Positions 15,396 to 22,320 of a stretch of DNA of 27,170 bases are shown here, one piece after another. A program made the translations under genes and the position numbers. The DNA is taken from NCBI GenBank assembly GCA_035286745.1, contig DATECU010000206.1, forward strand, positions 1 to 27,170. The letters are read 5' to 3'. Every line of letters starts with the position of its first letter. The stretch's first letter is position 1. The DNA is from DATECU01 sp035286745. GTDB taxonomy: Bacteria; Acidobacteriota; Vicinamibacteria; Fen-336. The notes beneath the pieces are model-generated. The model was not told where the DNA came from and did no database searches. It was given only the letters and a program-made list of their open reading frames with translations.

Positions 15396-17209
15396 CGCGC
15401 CACCCCGGCGGCCGAGAGAGCTCTTGCCTCTTCGAAGGTCCGAGCCACCCGGCGCCAGCAGCCCTTCTCCCGCACGTGGTACTCGTACTCCTCACGGAAC
15501 TTCTTGAGCGTGGATTGGGGCACGCCGATGGCGGCGTCACCGAACGGGCATAGCGTCTTGCCGGAGATGCCCTCGGTCACCTTCCACAGCACGTCCAGGT
15601 CCTTCATGGTGGCCTGGCCGCTCTCGATCCGTGAGATCAGCCGCGACATCCAGCCCGTGCCCTCGCGACAGGGAGAGCACTTGCCGCAGGACTCGTGCTT
15701 GTAGAAGGAGGCCAGCCGCTCCGCCATCCACACCATGCAGGTGCTGTCGTCCATCACGATGGTGGCCGCCGACCCCAGCATGGAGCCGGCCTTGGCCACG
15801 CTGTCGAAGTCCATGGGGATGTCGATCTCGTCGGGGGTCAGAACCGGCGTCGACGACCCACCCGGCACCACCGCCCTGAGCTTCCGCCCCTCGGCCAGGC
15901 CGCCGCCAAACGCGGGATCGAAGATGAGCTGGCGCAGCGTGATCCGGCCCAGCGGGGCCTCGAAAACGCCCGGGCGCACCACCTGGCCGCTCACGCAGTA
16001 GAGCTTGGGGCCGCTGTTCTTCTCGGTGCCGTAGGCGGCGTACCACTCGGCTCCCCGCTCCAGGATCAGCGGCACCGAGCACAGCGTCTCCACGTTGTTG
16101 ACGATGGTGGGACAGCCGTAGAGGCCGTGGGTGGCCGGGAAAGGCGGCTTCAGCCGCGGCTGGCCGCGCTTGCCCTCCAGGCTCTCGATGAGCGCGGTCT
16201 CCTCGCCGCACTCGTAAGACCCGGCACCGCTGTGGACCACGATCTCCACGTCGACACCGGTGCCCAGGATGTTCTTCCCCGCATAACCCGCCGCGTAGGC
16301 CTCCGCCACCGCCTTCTCCAGGGTCCGAATGCCCTCGTGGAACTCGCCTCGGATGTAGATGAAGCAGTGCTTGGAGCGGATGGCGTGGGCGGAGACGATG
16401 CACGACTCGAGGAGCTGGTGGGGATCCTTCTCCATGATGAGACGATCCTTGTAGGTCCCCGGCTCGCCCTCGTCCGCGTTCACGCACAGGTAGCGCGGCT
16501 TGTCGTTCTTGGGCAGGAAGCCCCACTTCATGCCGGTCGGGAAGCCCGCTCCCCCGCGCCCGCGCAGGTTGGACTTCTTCACGATGTCCACGATCTCGTC
16601 GGGGCTCATGGAGAGGTACTTCCTGAGGTTCTGGTAGCCGCCGCCGGCCCGGTAGGTCTCGATCGAGGTCGAGTTCGGCTTCCAGGCGTTCCTGAGGATG
16701 ATCACCTCGCCCGCGCTCTTCGGCCAGTCGAAGGGGCGATAGCGGAGGTCCCCGGCGAGCAGCGCGTCCAGGTCGGCCGGCTGCACCTTCTCCACCCACT
16801 CCCCGTTCACCTGCACCGCCGGCGCCCCGCCGCAAGCGGCCAGGCACTCAACGCGTTCGACGGTGACCCTTCCGTCGGGCGTGGTCTCCCCCTCCTTGAT
16901 CCCCAGCTTCTTGCAGGCGTGCTCGATCAGGCCGTCGGCGCCGTTCAGGGCGCAGGAGAGGTTGCCGCAGAACTCCAGGTGCAGCTTCCCCTTGGGCTCG
17001 AAGCGGAACATGGTGTAGAAGCTGGCGGTGTCGTGGACCTGTGCCGGCGTGAGGTCGAGGAGCGCGGCCACGTACTCGAGGGCCTCGGACGAGAGCTGCC
17101 CCTCCTGCTCCTGGATCAGGTGAAGCGCCGGGATGAGGGCCGAGCGCTTGACCGGATAGCGCTTGACCATCGCCTCGAAGGTGGCCCGGTTCTCGGGGTT
17201 GAACTCCAT
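15392..17209 (-). CDS. nuoEF: Fused NuoE-NuoF, NADH-quinone oxidoreductase
   Basis: One uninterrupted 605-residue frame encodes two complex I subunits that are normally separate. Residues about 1-160 are NuoE, a thioredoxin-like [2Fe-2S] protein with ligands Cys81, Cys86, Cys122 and Cys126. Residues about 169-605 are NuoF, the NADH/FMN subunit, with GRGGAGFPTGMKWGF (217-231), NADEGEPGTYKDR (244-256), SYECGEETALIESLEGKRG and [4Fe-4S] ligands Cys508, Cys511, Cys514 and Cys554. No stop and no ATG lies between the two parts; the only possible internal start is a GTG at 16703-16705 without a good ribosome-binding site. Both halves keep all cofactor residues, so it should oxidise NADH and pass electrons on. 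It begins 8 bp after nuoA. A sequencing error that removed a stop is possible but would need to keep frame. Confidence 0.95.
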   Translation of the reverse strand: MEFNPENRATFEAMVKRYPVKRSALIPALHLIQEQEGQLSSEALEYVAALLDLTPAQVHDTASFYTMFRFEPKGKLHLEFCGNLSCALNGADGLIEHACKKLGIKEGETTPDGRVTVERVECLAACGGAPAVQVNGEWVEKVQPADLDALLAGDLRYRPFDWPKSAGEVIILRNAWKPNSTSIETYRAGGGYQNLRKYLSMSPDEIVDIVKKSNLRGRGGAGFPTGMKWGFLPKNDKPRYLCVNADEGEPGTYKDRLIMEKDPHQLLESCIVSAHAIRSKHCFIYIRGEFHEGIRTLEKAVAEAYAAGYAGKNILGTGVDVEIVVHSGAGSYECGEETALIESLEGKRGQPRLKPPFPATHGLYGCPTIVNNVETLCSVPLILERGAEWYAAYGTEKNSGPKLYCVSGQVVRPGVFEAPLGRITLRQLIFDPAFGGGLAEGRKLRAVVPGGSSTPVLTPDEIDIPMDFDSVAKAGSMLGSAATIVMDDSTCMVWMAERLASFYKHESCGKCSPCREGTGWMSRLISRIESGQATMKDLDVLWKVTEGISGKTLCPFGDAAIGVPQSTLKKFREEYEYHVREKGCWRRVARTFEEARALSAAGVAR

Positions 17210-17217
17210 CGTAGCCG

Positions 17218-17568
17218 CTACCAGTCCAGGGCGCCGGTCTTCCAGGCGTAGACGAAACCGCCGCCCAGAAGGGCAATGAAGACCGCCATCTCGACGAAGC
17301 CAAACACGCCAAGCTCCTTGAAGATGAGGGCCCAGGGATAGAGGAATGCGGCGTCCACGTCGAGCAGGATGAAGATCATGCAGACCAGGTAGAACTTGAT
17401 TGGAAAGCGCTCGCGGGCGTTGCCCACGGCCGGCATGCCGCACTCGTAGGTGGCGGACTTGGCGGCGTTGGGGCGCGGGCGGCCCAGGAGGTGGGAGACC
17501 ACCAGGGTGAAGACGGCGAACCCGACCGCGACGGCCGCCAAGATCAGGATGGGGACGTAGGATGGCAT
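17218..17568 (-). CDS. nuoA: NADH-quinone oxidoreductase subunit A
   Basis: A three-helix membrane subunit of complex I (116 residues) near the quinone cavity. The family signature YECGMPAVG is followed by RFPIKFYLVCMIFILLDVDA with the conserved acidic pair, and then FVEMAVFIALL. It is the first gene of the operon, about 68 bp downstream of the predicted transcription start. The next gene is nuoEF rather than nuoB, so the usual nuoB-C-D block is missing from this position. Confidence 0.97.
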   Translation of the reverse strand: MPSYVPILILAAVAVGFAVFTLVVSHLLGRPRPNAAKSATYECGMPAVGNARERFPIKFYLVCMIFILLDVDAAFLYPWALIFKELGVFGFVEMAVFIALLGGGFVYAWKTGALDW

Positions 17569-17606
17569 GGTGTGGATCCCGCTCCCGGGCCGTTGGAGCG
17601 TGACTC

Positions 17607-17631
17607 AAAAAGGCGGCCCACGTCGGCCCGC
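17607..17631 (-). promoter_or_regulatory. Leader hairpin with U5 run upstream of nuoA
   Basis: On the minus strand a GC-rich imperfect stem (GCGG pairing with CCGC, plus an inner CC/GG, 17612-17631) is followed by five Ts (17611-17607). It lies between the predicted nuo transcription start and the nuoA start codon. This resembles a short intrinsic terminator, so it may be an attenuator, or only a 5' stabilising stem. Confidence 0.3.
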
Positions 17632-17642
17632 AAAGCCGGGTG

Positions 17643-17672
17643 AATATAGCTTTCCCCTCGTCAGGGTGTCAA
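17643..17672 (-). promoter_or_regulatory. Sigma-70-type promoter of the nuo operon
   Basis: A perfect -35 box TTGACA (17667-17672, minus strand) and a -10 box TATATT (17643-17648) are separated by 18 bp. The predicted transcript would start near 17636, leaving a leader of about 68 nt before nuoA. In a genome this GC-rich, such a match upstream of a long operon is unlikely to be chance. Confidence 0.75.
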
Positions 17673-17756
17673 GGAAACGCTCGCGAGGACCCGAGACCCC
17701 GCTCGCCCGCGAGCCGAGAGACGGGCTGTCGGGCCTGCTTGAGGAGAACCCTGCGG

Positions 17757-17810
17757 CCCAGCCGACCCGCTTGAGCCATCGGTGAACGGAGTTCATGCTT
17801 GTCGGCTGGG
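17757..17810 (-). terminator. Inverted repeat downstream of hepT-like gene
   Basis: Perfect 10-bp arms CCCAGCCGAC (17757-17766) and GTCGGCTGGG (17801-17810) enclose 34 nt. It lies about 50 bp past the end of the HEPN gene and before the nuo promoter, a plausible terminator position. It has no U-tract, so it could also be an operator. The remainder of 17673-17858 shows nothing else. Confidence 0.35.
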
Positions 17811-17858
17811 TTGGTCGCCGGGCGCGCTGCCGATCGGACTGCGCGGCTCGGAGACCAA

Positions 17859-18254
17859 CTACTCGGGGAGGCGCGTCCTCAGCAAGCCGTAGGCGCGCTC
17901 CATCTCCGGGAACGTGGAGCGCACGCTCGCATAGATCCGCCTGGCTGTCACCTGGTTGTAGGTGCGCGAGGTCTCGTTGCGATCTCTGAGCATCTGCAGC
18001 CAGGCGCCTTCGTCGGCGAGCCAGCCAGCCTGGAATGCCGCCTGGAGCGCCTCGCGCGGGGTCGTCGTGGTGACGCCTTCTCGGATGAGGAGCCGGCGCA
18101 GGGCTTTCCAGAACAGTTCGATCGCGAACTCGAAGCGCTGTATGGTGCCGTCGATGGCGAGGGGGTTGTCCTCCGGCTCCGCCAAGGCCTCGCGCAGTCG
18201 ATCGAGCGCACGGCCAAGCGTAGCCAGCACCCTGGCGTCCTCGTTACCGCTCAT
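17859..18254 (-). CDS. HEPN/HepT-like toxin, degenerate active site
   Basis: A 131-residue helical HEPN protein of the HI0074/HepT type, the usual partner of a minimal nucleotidyltransferase. In such toxin-antitoxin pairs HepT is an RNase with an R-x4-H-x-Y motif and the MntA partner adds AMP to the Tyr. Here the motif reads RNETSRTY (Arg92 to Tyr99): Arg and Tyr are kept but the catalytic His is Arg97 (codon CGC). The N-terminal helices (ALDRLREAL, RFEFAIELFWKALRRLL) match the family. The gene starts 11 bp inside the end of the nucleotidyltransferase gene, so the two are co-translated. With the His lost, RNase activity is doubtful. Function as a simple substrate-binding partner is another possibility. 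Confidence 0.88.
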   Translation of the reverse strand: MSGNEDARVLATLGRALDRLREALAEPEDNPLAIDGTIQRFEFAIELFWKALRRLLIREGVTTTTPREALQAAFQAGWLADEGAWLQMLRDRNETSRTYNQVTARRIYASVRSTFPEMERAYGLLRTRLPE

Positions 18255-18564
18255 GGAGGGTTCGGCCTTCGGCTAGGATTCGTCGGCGCAGGTCTTCGCA
18301 AGCCTCATCGAGACGTACGAGATCGATCGAGAGCAGCGTGTCCGCGTCCTCGACGATGTCGGCCAGGCGCTGCCACTCGCGCGGCGAGGCACCGGGCGCC
18401 TCGACCGCCAGGTCGACATCGGATCGGGGCTGGGAGTCACCCCGGGCTCGCGAGCCGAACAGGATGACCCGCCGCACCGAGGGTTCTTGGCCCAGGCGAG
18501 CCACCATGCGGCGAACGGCCTCCGGCAAGGCCGAGACCGACGAAGCCGAGAACGCGGTGATCAT
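18244..18564 (-). CDS. MntA-like minimal nucleotidyltransferase antitoxin
   Basis: A 106-residue member of the DNA polymerase beta superfamily. The nucleotidyltransferase signature G-S-x10-D-x-D is complete: Gly37-Ser38 to Asp49 and Asp51 (GSRARGDSQPRSDVD), and a third acidic residue is at Asp81 (SIDLVRLDE). In characterised MntA/HepT modules this enzyme AMPylates and silences the HEPN toxin. The ATG at 18562-18564 is preferred to a longer frame that would run through the likely promoter. It overlaps the HEPN gene downstream by 11 bp and is divergent from pyk with about 97 bp between the start codons. Confidence 0.9.
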   Translation of the reverse strand: MITAFSASSVSALPEAVRRMVARLGQEPSVRRVILFGSRARGDSQPRSDVDLAVEAPGASPREWQRLADIVEDADTLLSIDLVRLDEACEDLRRRILAEGRTLHER

Positions 18565-18583
18565 GCGAGCGACACCGGTCAGG

Positions 18584-18610
18584 ATTGTACACCGGCATCG
18601 AAGGCACCAA
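18584..18610 (-). promoter_or_regulatory. Candidate promoter of the mntA-hepT pair
   Basis: On the minus strand, TACAAT (18584-18589) makes a good -10 box, 19 bp before the mntA-like ATG. A partial -35, TTGGTG (18605-18610), is spaced 15 bp away, which is shorter than ideal. Confidence 0.35.
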
Positions 18611-18624
18611 GAGACCACTTCCGC

Positions 18625-18653
18625 TTGCTCCAGCCGGCCCGGCACGGGATACT
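18625..18653 (+). promoter_or_regulatory. Candidate promoter of pyk
   Basis: TTGCTC (18625-18630) and GATACT (18648-18653) are separated by 17 bp. The -10 box ends eight bases before the pyk ATG, so the transcript would be nearly leaderless. Both boxes are only partial matches, and no Shine-Dalgarno sequence is present. Confidence 0.35.
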
Positions 18654-18661
18654 GACCGATC

Positions 18662-20077
18662 ATGCGTCGCACCAAGATCGTCGCCACCATCGGCCCCGCC
18701 TCACGCGGCCCGGGGATCCTGGAGCGCCTGATCGAGACCGGCGCCGACGTGGTGCGCCTGAACTTCTCTCACGGCGAGCACGAGGACCATCTCGCAGTTA
18801 TTCGTTCGACGCGTGAGATCTCGGCCCGGCTGGGCCGATCGGTCGCCATCCTCCAGGATCTGTGCGGCCCCAAGATCCGCACCGGCAAGCTCCGGGACGG
18901 GGCGCCTATCGAGCTGGTCAAGGGGGAGCGGATAGCCATCACCACCGACGAGAGCGTTCAGGGCACCGCCCGCCTGATCTCCACCACCTACGATCCCCTG
19001 CCCCGGGACGTGCGTCCCGGCGACCGCATCCTGCTGGACGACGGCAACCTGGAGCTGCGGGTCCTGAGCGCGGCCGGCCAGGAGGTCGCCTGCGAGATCG
19101 TGGTGGGAGGCCTGCTGAAGCCGGCCAAGGGCATGAACCTCCCCGGCGTCAAGCTCTCCACGCCCGCCCTGACCGAGAAGGACCGACGCGACCTGGCTTT
19201 CGGGCTTCACCACGGCGTCGATCTGGTGGCCCTCTCCTTCGTGCGTCAGGCGCAGGACGTGCTCGAAGCCAAGGACCTGATCCGCTCGCTGGGCGGCTCC
19301 GCTCCGCTCATCGCCAAGATCGAGAAGCGGGAGGCCATCGACGACCTGCCCTCGATCCTGGAGGCCACCGACGGGGTGATGGTGGCCCGCGGCGATCTGG
19401 GCGTCGAGCTGTCGACGGAGGAGGTCCCCACCCTGCAGAAGCGGATCATCGAGATGGCCAACGGCGCCGGCAAGACGGTGATCACCGCCACCCAGATGCT
19501 GGAGAGCATGATCGAGCACCCGCGACCCACCCGGGCCGAAGCCTCGGACGTCGCCAACGCGATCCTGGACGGCACCGACGCCATCATGCTCTCGGCGGAA
19601 ACGGCTTCGGGACGATACCCGCTGGAGTCGGTGGAGACGATGGCCCGGATAGCTCGTTATACGGAGAAGCACTACGGTCCGCGCGCCCCCAACCGCGTGA
19701 TCGCCGGCCCCGGCTCCATGGTGGCACGCAGCCTGGCCCACGTGGCTGCCACCGTGGCCGAGGAGCTGGACTGCAAGTTGATCCTGGTCTTCACCGCCTC
19801 AGGGTCCACGGCTCGGCTGGTCTCGAACCAGCGGCCGCCGGCCCCCATCGTGGCCATCACCTACGTGGAGGACACCTACAGGCGTTTGGCGCTTTCCTGG
19901 GGTGTGGTCCCACTGCGTTCCTCCTTCGCCGCCAGCACCGACGACATGATCGCGCAGGGGGAGGCGATGCTGAAGGAGAGAGGCCTGGTTAACCCCGGAG
20001 ACACCATCATCATGTTGGGTGGGCAGAGCCACACCACGGGCGCCACCAACATGCTCCGAGTGCACTCCATCTCGTAG
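18662..20077 (+). CDS. pyk: Pyruvate kinase
   Basis: Catalyses phosphoenolpyruvate + ADP to pyruvate + ATP, the last step of glycolysis, in the cytoplasm. Its 471 residues match the bacterial type. Motifs run in order: TIGPASRG and RLNFSHG at the N-terminus, CGPKIRTGKL, LLDDGNLEL (B domain), IAKIEKREAI with the catalytic Lys, MVARGDLGVEL, and the signature ITATQMLESMI followed by RAEASDVANAILDGTDAIMLSAETA. The C-terminal regulatory domain ends with HTTGATNMLRVHSIS. It stands alone between two toxin-antitoxin pairs and is divergent from the mntA-like gene. I see no defect. Confidence 0.98.
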   Translation: MRRTKIVATIGPASRGPGILERLIETGADVVRLNFSHGEHEDHLAVIRSTREISARLGRSVAILQDLCGPKIRTGKLRDGAPIELVKGERIAITTDESVQGTARLISTTYDPLPRDVRPGDRILLDDGNLELRVLSAAGQEVACEIVVGGLLKPAKGMNLPGVKLSTPALTEKDRRDLAFGLHHGVDLVALSFVRQAQDVLEAKDLIRSLGGSAPLIAKIEKREAIDDLPSILEATDGVMVARGDLGVELSTEEVPTLQKRIIEMANGAGKTVITATQMLESMIEHPRPTRAEASDVANAILDGTDAIMLSAETASGRYPLESVETMARIARYTEKHYGPRAPNRVIAGPGSMVARSLAHVAATVAEELDCKLILVFTASGSTARLVSNQRPPAPIVAITYVEDTYRRLALSWGVVPLRSSFAASTDDMIAQGEAMLKERGLVNPGDTIIMLGGQSHTTGATNMLRVHSIS

Positions 20078-20229
20078 GTGGCGTGTCGAAGGGTGCCTGC
20101 CCGCCGGTCCCCGGGTTGCCCCCCGGCCAAGATCGGGGGTCCACGACCTGGATGAGGGTGGCTCGCGGCGATGCGGTGGCGCCCGAGAACGGTCTTGCTT
20201 CCCGAAGTGGCTCATATGACAATGAGTGT

Positions 20230-20463
20230 GTGAGTAACTCAGTGAGACTCCAGGTGCTCGTGCCTCCGGGGCTGGACGCCCGGGTTCGGAAGGCTGCCCA
20301 ACGACAGGGGGTTTCGAAGGGGGAGTGGGTCAGAAGGGCCCTCGATCATGCGCTCAAGAGCGAGAGGCTCGGTCCAGACGCCTTGGCCCGGCTCTCGTCG
20401 CTCGGGGCCCCGACTGCCGATATCGATCAGATGTTGGCCGAGATCGAGGCCGGACGGTCGTGA
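20230..20463 (+). CDS. Ribbon-helix-helix antitoxin (VapB-type)
   Basis: A 77-residue CopG/Arc-like protein starting at GTG 20230. The N-terminal beta strand SVRLQVLVPPGLDARVRKAA and the helices QGVSKGEWVRRALDHALK form a typical ribbon-helix-helix DNA-binding unit. The C-terminal tail (LGAPTADIDQMLAEIEAG) is the sort of extension that binds the toxin. The gene overlaps the PIN toxin downstream as GTGA and the pair would be autoregulated in the usual way. A longer frame upstream runs back to pyk but has no family similarity. The start codon lacks a clear ribosome-binding site; a GTG at 20242 is possible. Confidence 0.88.
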   Translation: MSNSVRLQVLVPPGLDARVRKAAQRQGVSKGEWVRRALDHALKSERLGPDALARLSSLGAPTADIDQMLAEIEAGRS

Positions 20464-20864
20464 GGATCTTCATCGACTCGAACATCCCCATGTACGTTGC
20501 TGGACGTGATCACCCGCTTCGTGAACCGGCCCGTCGCTTCCTCGCGCGCGTGCAGGCGGGGGAGTGGGAAAGCTGCACCAGCACCGAGGTGCTCCAGGAG
20601 ATCCTCTATCGCTATGTGGGCATGCGACGACCGGACCTCGCCATTGAGGTCTACGACCTCTTCGTCAGCATCTGCTCCACGGTGCTCCCGGTCACCATCG
20701 CCGATACCGACCTCGCCCGCGACCTGGTGCGAGAACGCAACGCGGCCAGCATGCGAGACCTGGTTCACGCCGCGGTGATGCTCAACAATGAGGTGACTAC
20801 GATTGCGACTTTCGACGCCGGGTTCGATCAGGTGAAGGGAATCGAGCGTCTACAGATCTCCTGA
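20460..20864 (+). CDS. PIN-domain toxin (VapC-type ribonuclease)
   Basis: A 134-residue PIN-domain endoribonuclease, the toxin of a VapBC pair. The acidic metal-binding residues are present: Asp6 (FIDSN), Glu43 (STEVLQEI), Asp100 (MRDLVHAAVM) and Asp119 (ATFDAGFD). VapC enzymes cut tRNA or rRNA loops when freed from VapB; the target here cannot be read. The GTG start at 20460-20462 overlaps the antitoxin stop (GTGA), which ties their translation together. It converges on the kinase gene, with 94 bp between the two stops. All catalytic positions are kept, so the toxin should be active. Confidence 0.93.
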   Translation: MRIFIDSNIPMYVAGRDHPLREPARRFLARVQAGEWESCTSTEVLQEILYRYVGMRRPDLAIEVYDLFVSICSTVLPVTIADTDLARDLVRERNAASMRDLVHAAVMLNNEVTTIATFDAGFDQVKGIERLQIS

Positions 20865-20958
20865 CCTCCGTCGCGCGCGGTAGGCCCAGATGGCCGCGGT
20901 CCAGAGGGTCCGGCCCGCATGCTCCCCCCCCGCCAGTCGGCGAGTGACCGTTATTGGG

Positions 20959-22320
20959 TCAGTCGAGGCGCAGTATGAGCGGCGAGCGGCGGTTCGGGCC
21001 GGTCACCGTGAGGCGCGAGGGTCGCCACCGGGCCGGCGGCGCCGGTACCGAGCCGGCCAGGGCCAGGGAGATCTCCTCGCCGGGTGCCAGTCCATCGGGC
21101 AGGCTGAGCCGATGGCTGGCGCTGGCATCGCTCAGCGTGAGATCGAGGCCAGATAAGGGACGGCTGCCGGTGTTGGCGATGCGAAGCACATCGCCCAGGA
21201 GTTGAGCTTCGATCGGCTCCGGGGTCTCCGGCAGGGTCTCGGCCGGAGGTGGAGAAGGGCGGGCGGCGGGAGCGTCAGCCGCCAGAGGCGGCGACGACTG
21301 GAGAACCGGAGTGAGGGTCGGCGGGGCTTGGGCCAGGGGTTCTCTGTGCCCCCGCATCCAAAGAGCCCCGGCCAGGCCACCCAGGACGAAGAACCCGAGG
21401 GCCGCGATCGTCCGTTCCGCCGGGCGGCCGGATCGCCTGACCCGATGCGACGGGGGCGCTCCTCGCATAACGGATTCCAGGGAAGACACCAGCTCCGCCG
21501 CCGACGGCCGCTGGCCTGGGTCCTTGGCCAGTGCCCGGGCCAACAGGTTGTCCAGCGCCGGGGGGACCTCGCGGCGCAGGGTGCTGAGCGCCTTGGGCGT
21601 GGCTTCCAGATGGGCCCGCAGCCACTGGGCCGGCGACTCCAGGTCGCTCACCTGGTAGGGGAAGCGCCCTCCCGAGAAGAGCAGGTAGAGGGTGAGACCG
21701 AGCGAGTACACGTCCGATCGCGCGTCGGCCTTACCCCCCTGGGCCAACTCGGGGGCGGCGAACTGGGGGGTACCCGTCAGCAGTCCGGTGGCGGTGACCC
21801 TCGCCGCCTCGGCCACACGGCTGATGCCGAAATCGCCGAGCTTGGCCACTGGCGGACCGGTTCCCGGCAGCAAGACGTTGCCCGGCTTCACGTCGCGGTG
21901 AATCACTCCCGCCTGGTGCGAGAGCTGGAGCGCCCGGCTCACCGCCAGGGCTATGTCCAGGGCCTGCTCGACGCTGAACGGCTCGGCCTCGGCTGCGCGC
22001 CGTCTGAGCTCCAGTCGCAGGTCGGGCCCATCGACCCACTCCATCTCGATCCAGGCCAGGCTCCCCCTCAGGAAGGGGCTGAAGGTCCGCACCACGTAGG
22101 GCGACGACAGGCGTTGGGCGTTTCGGACCTCTTCGCGAAAGCGCCGCCTGTCGTCCTCGTCGAGACGGTGGAAGATCTTGAGGGCCACCTGGTCGTCGGT
22201 GGCTCGGCAACGGGTCCGCACCAAGGTCGCCGAGCCGCCATGGCCCAGCTCGGTCCAGCCCTCATAGCGCTCGGCCCACACCGGGTCGGCCAAACAGAGC
22301 GCATGCAGGGCGTCGGTCAT
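20959..22320 (-). CDS. Membrane Ser/Thr protein kinase (Hanks type)
   Basis: A 453-residue protein kinase anchored in the inner membrane. The catalytic domain (about 20-287) has a Gly-rich loop LGHGGSATL, Lys48 in VALK, HRDVKPGNVLL (141-151), DFG (163-165) and GTPQFAAPE (183-191). It is therefore expected to be active on Ser/Thr of protein targets. One transmembrane helix lies at about 305-322 after a basic stretch. An extracytoplasmic part follows: a Pro/Ala-rich linker (about 328-372) and a beta-rich Ig-like domain to the C-terminus (about 373-453). The ATG overlaps the stop of the sigma-54 activator as ATGA. A sensor kinase that reads an envelope signal and acts with that activator is likely, but the phosphorylation target is inference. 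Confidence 0.95.
   Translation of the reverse strand: MTDALHALCLADPVWAERYEGWTELGHGGSATLVRTRCRATDDQVALKIFHRLDEDDRRRFREEVRNAQRLSSPYVVRTFSPFLRGSLAWIEMEWVDGPDLRLELRRRAAEAEPFSVEQALDIALAVSRALQLSHQAGVIHRDVKPGNVLLPGTGPPVAKLGDFGISRVAEAARVTATGLLTGTPQFAAPELAQGGKADARSDVYSLGLTLYLLFSGGRFPYQVSDLESPAQWLRAHLEATPKALSTLRREVPPALDNLLARALAKDPGQRPSAAELVSSLESVMRGAPPSHRVRRSGRPAERTIAALGFFVLGGLAGALWMRGHREPLAQAPPTLTPVLQSSPPLAADAPAARPSPPPAETLPETPEPIEAQLLGDVLRIANTGSRPLSGLDLTLSDASASHRLSLPDGLAPGEEISLALAGSVPAPPARWRPSRLTVTGPNRRSPLILRLD

Noticed and set aside
16703..16705. Internal GTG as a separate nuoF start
   Set aside because: There is no stop for NuoE before it and no good ribosome-binding site, so a single fused protein is simpler; a minor internal product cannot be excluded.
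17605..17796. A 63-codon minus-strand frame upstream of nuoA
   Set aside because: It runs through the nuo promoter and a hairpin, with no family likeness.
20216..20233. Five-codon leader peptide (MTMSV) before the VapB-like gene
   Set aside because: The frame overlaps the GTG start as GTGTGA, but it has no ribosome-binding site and is short enough to be chance.
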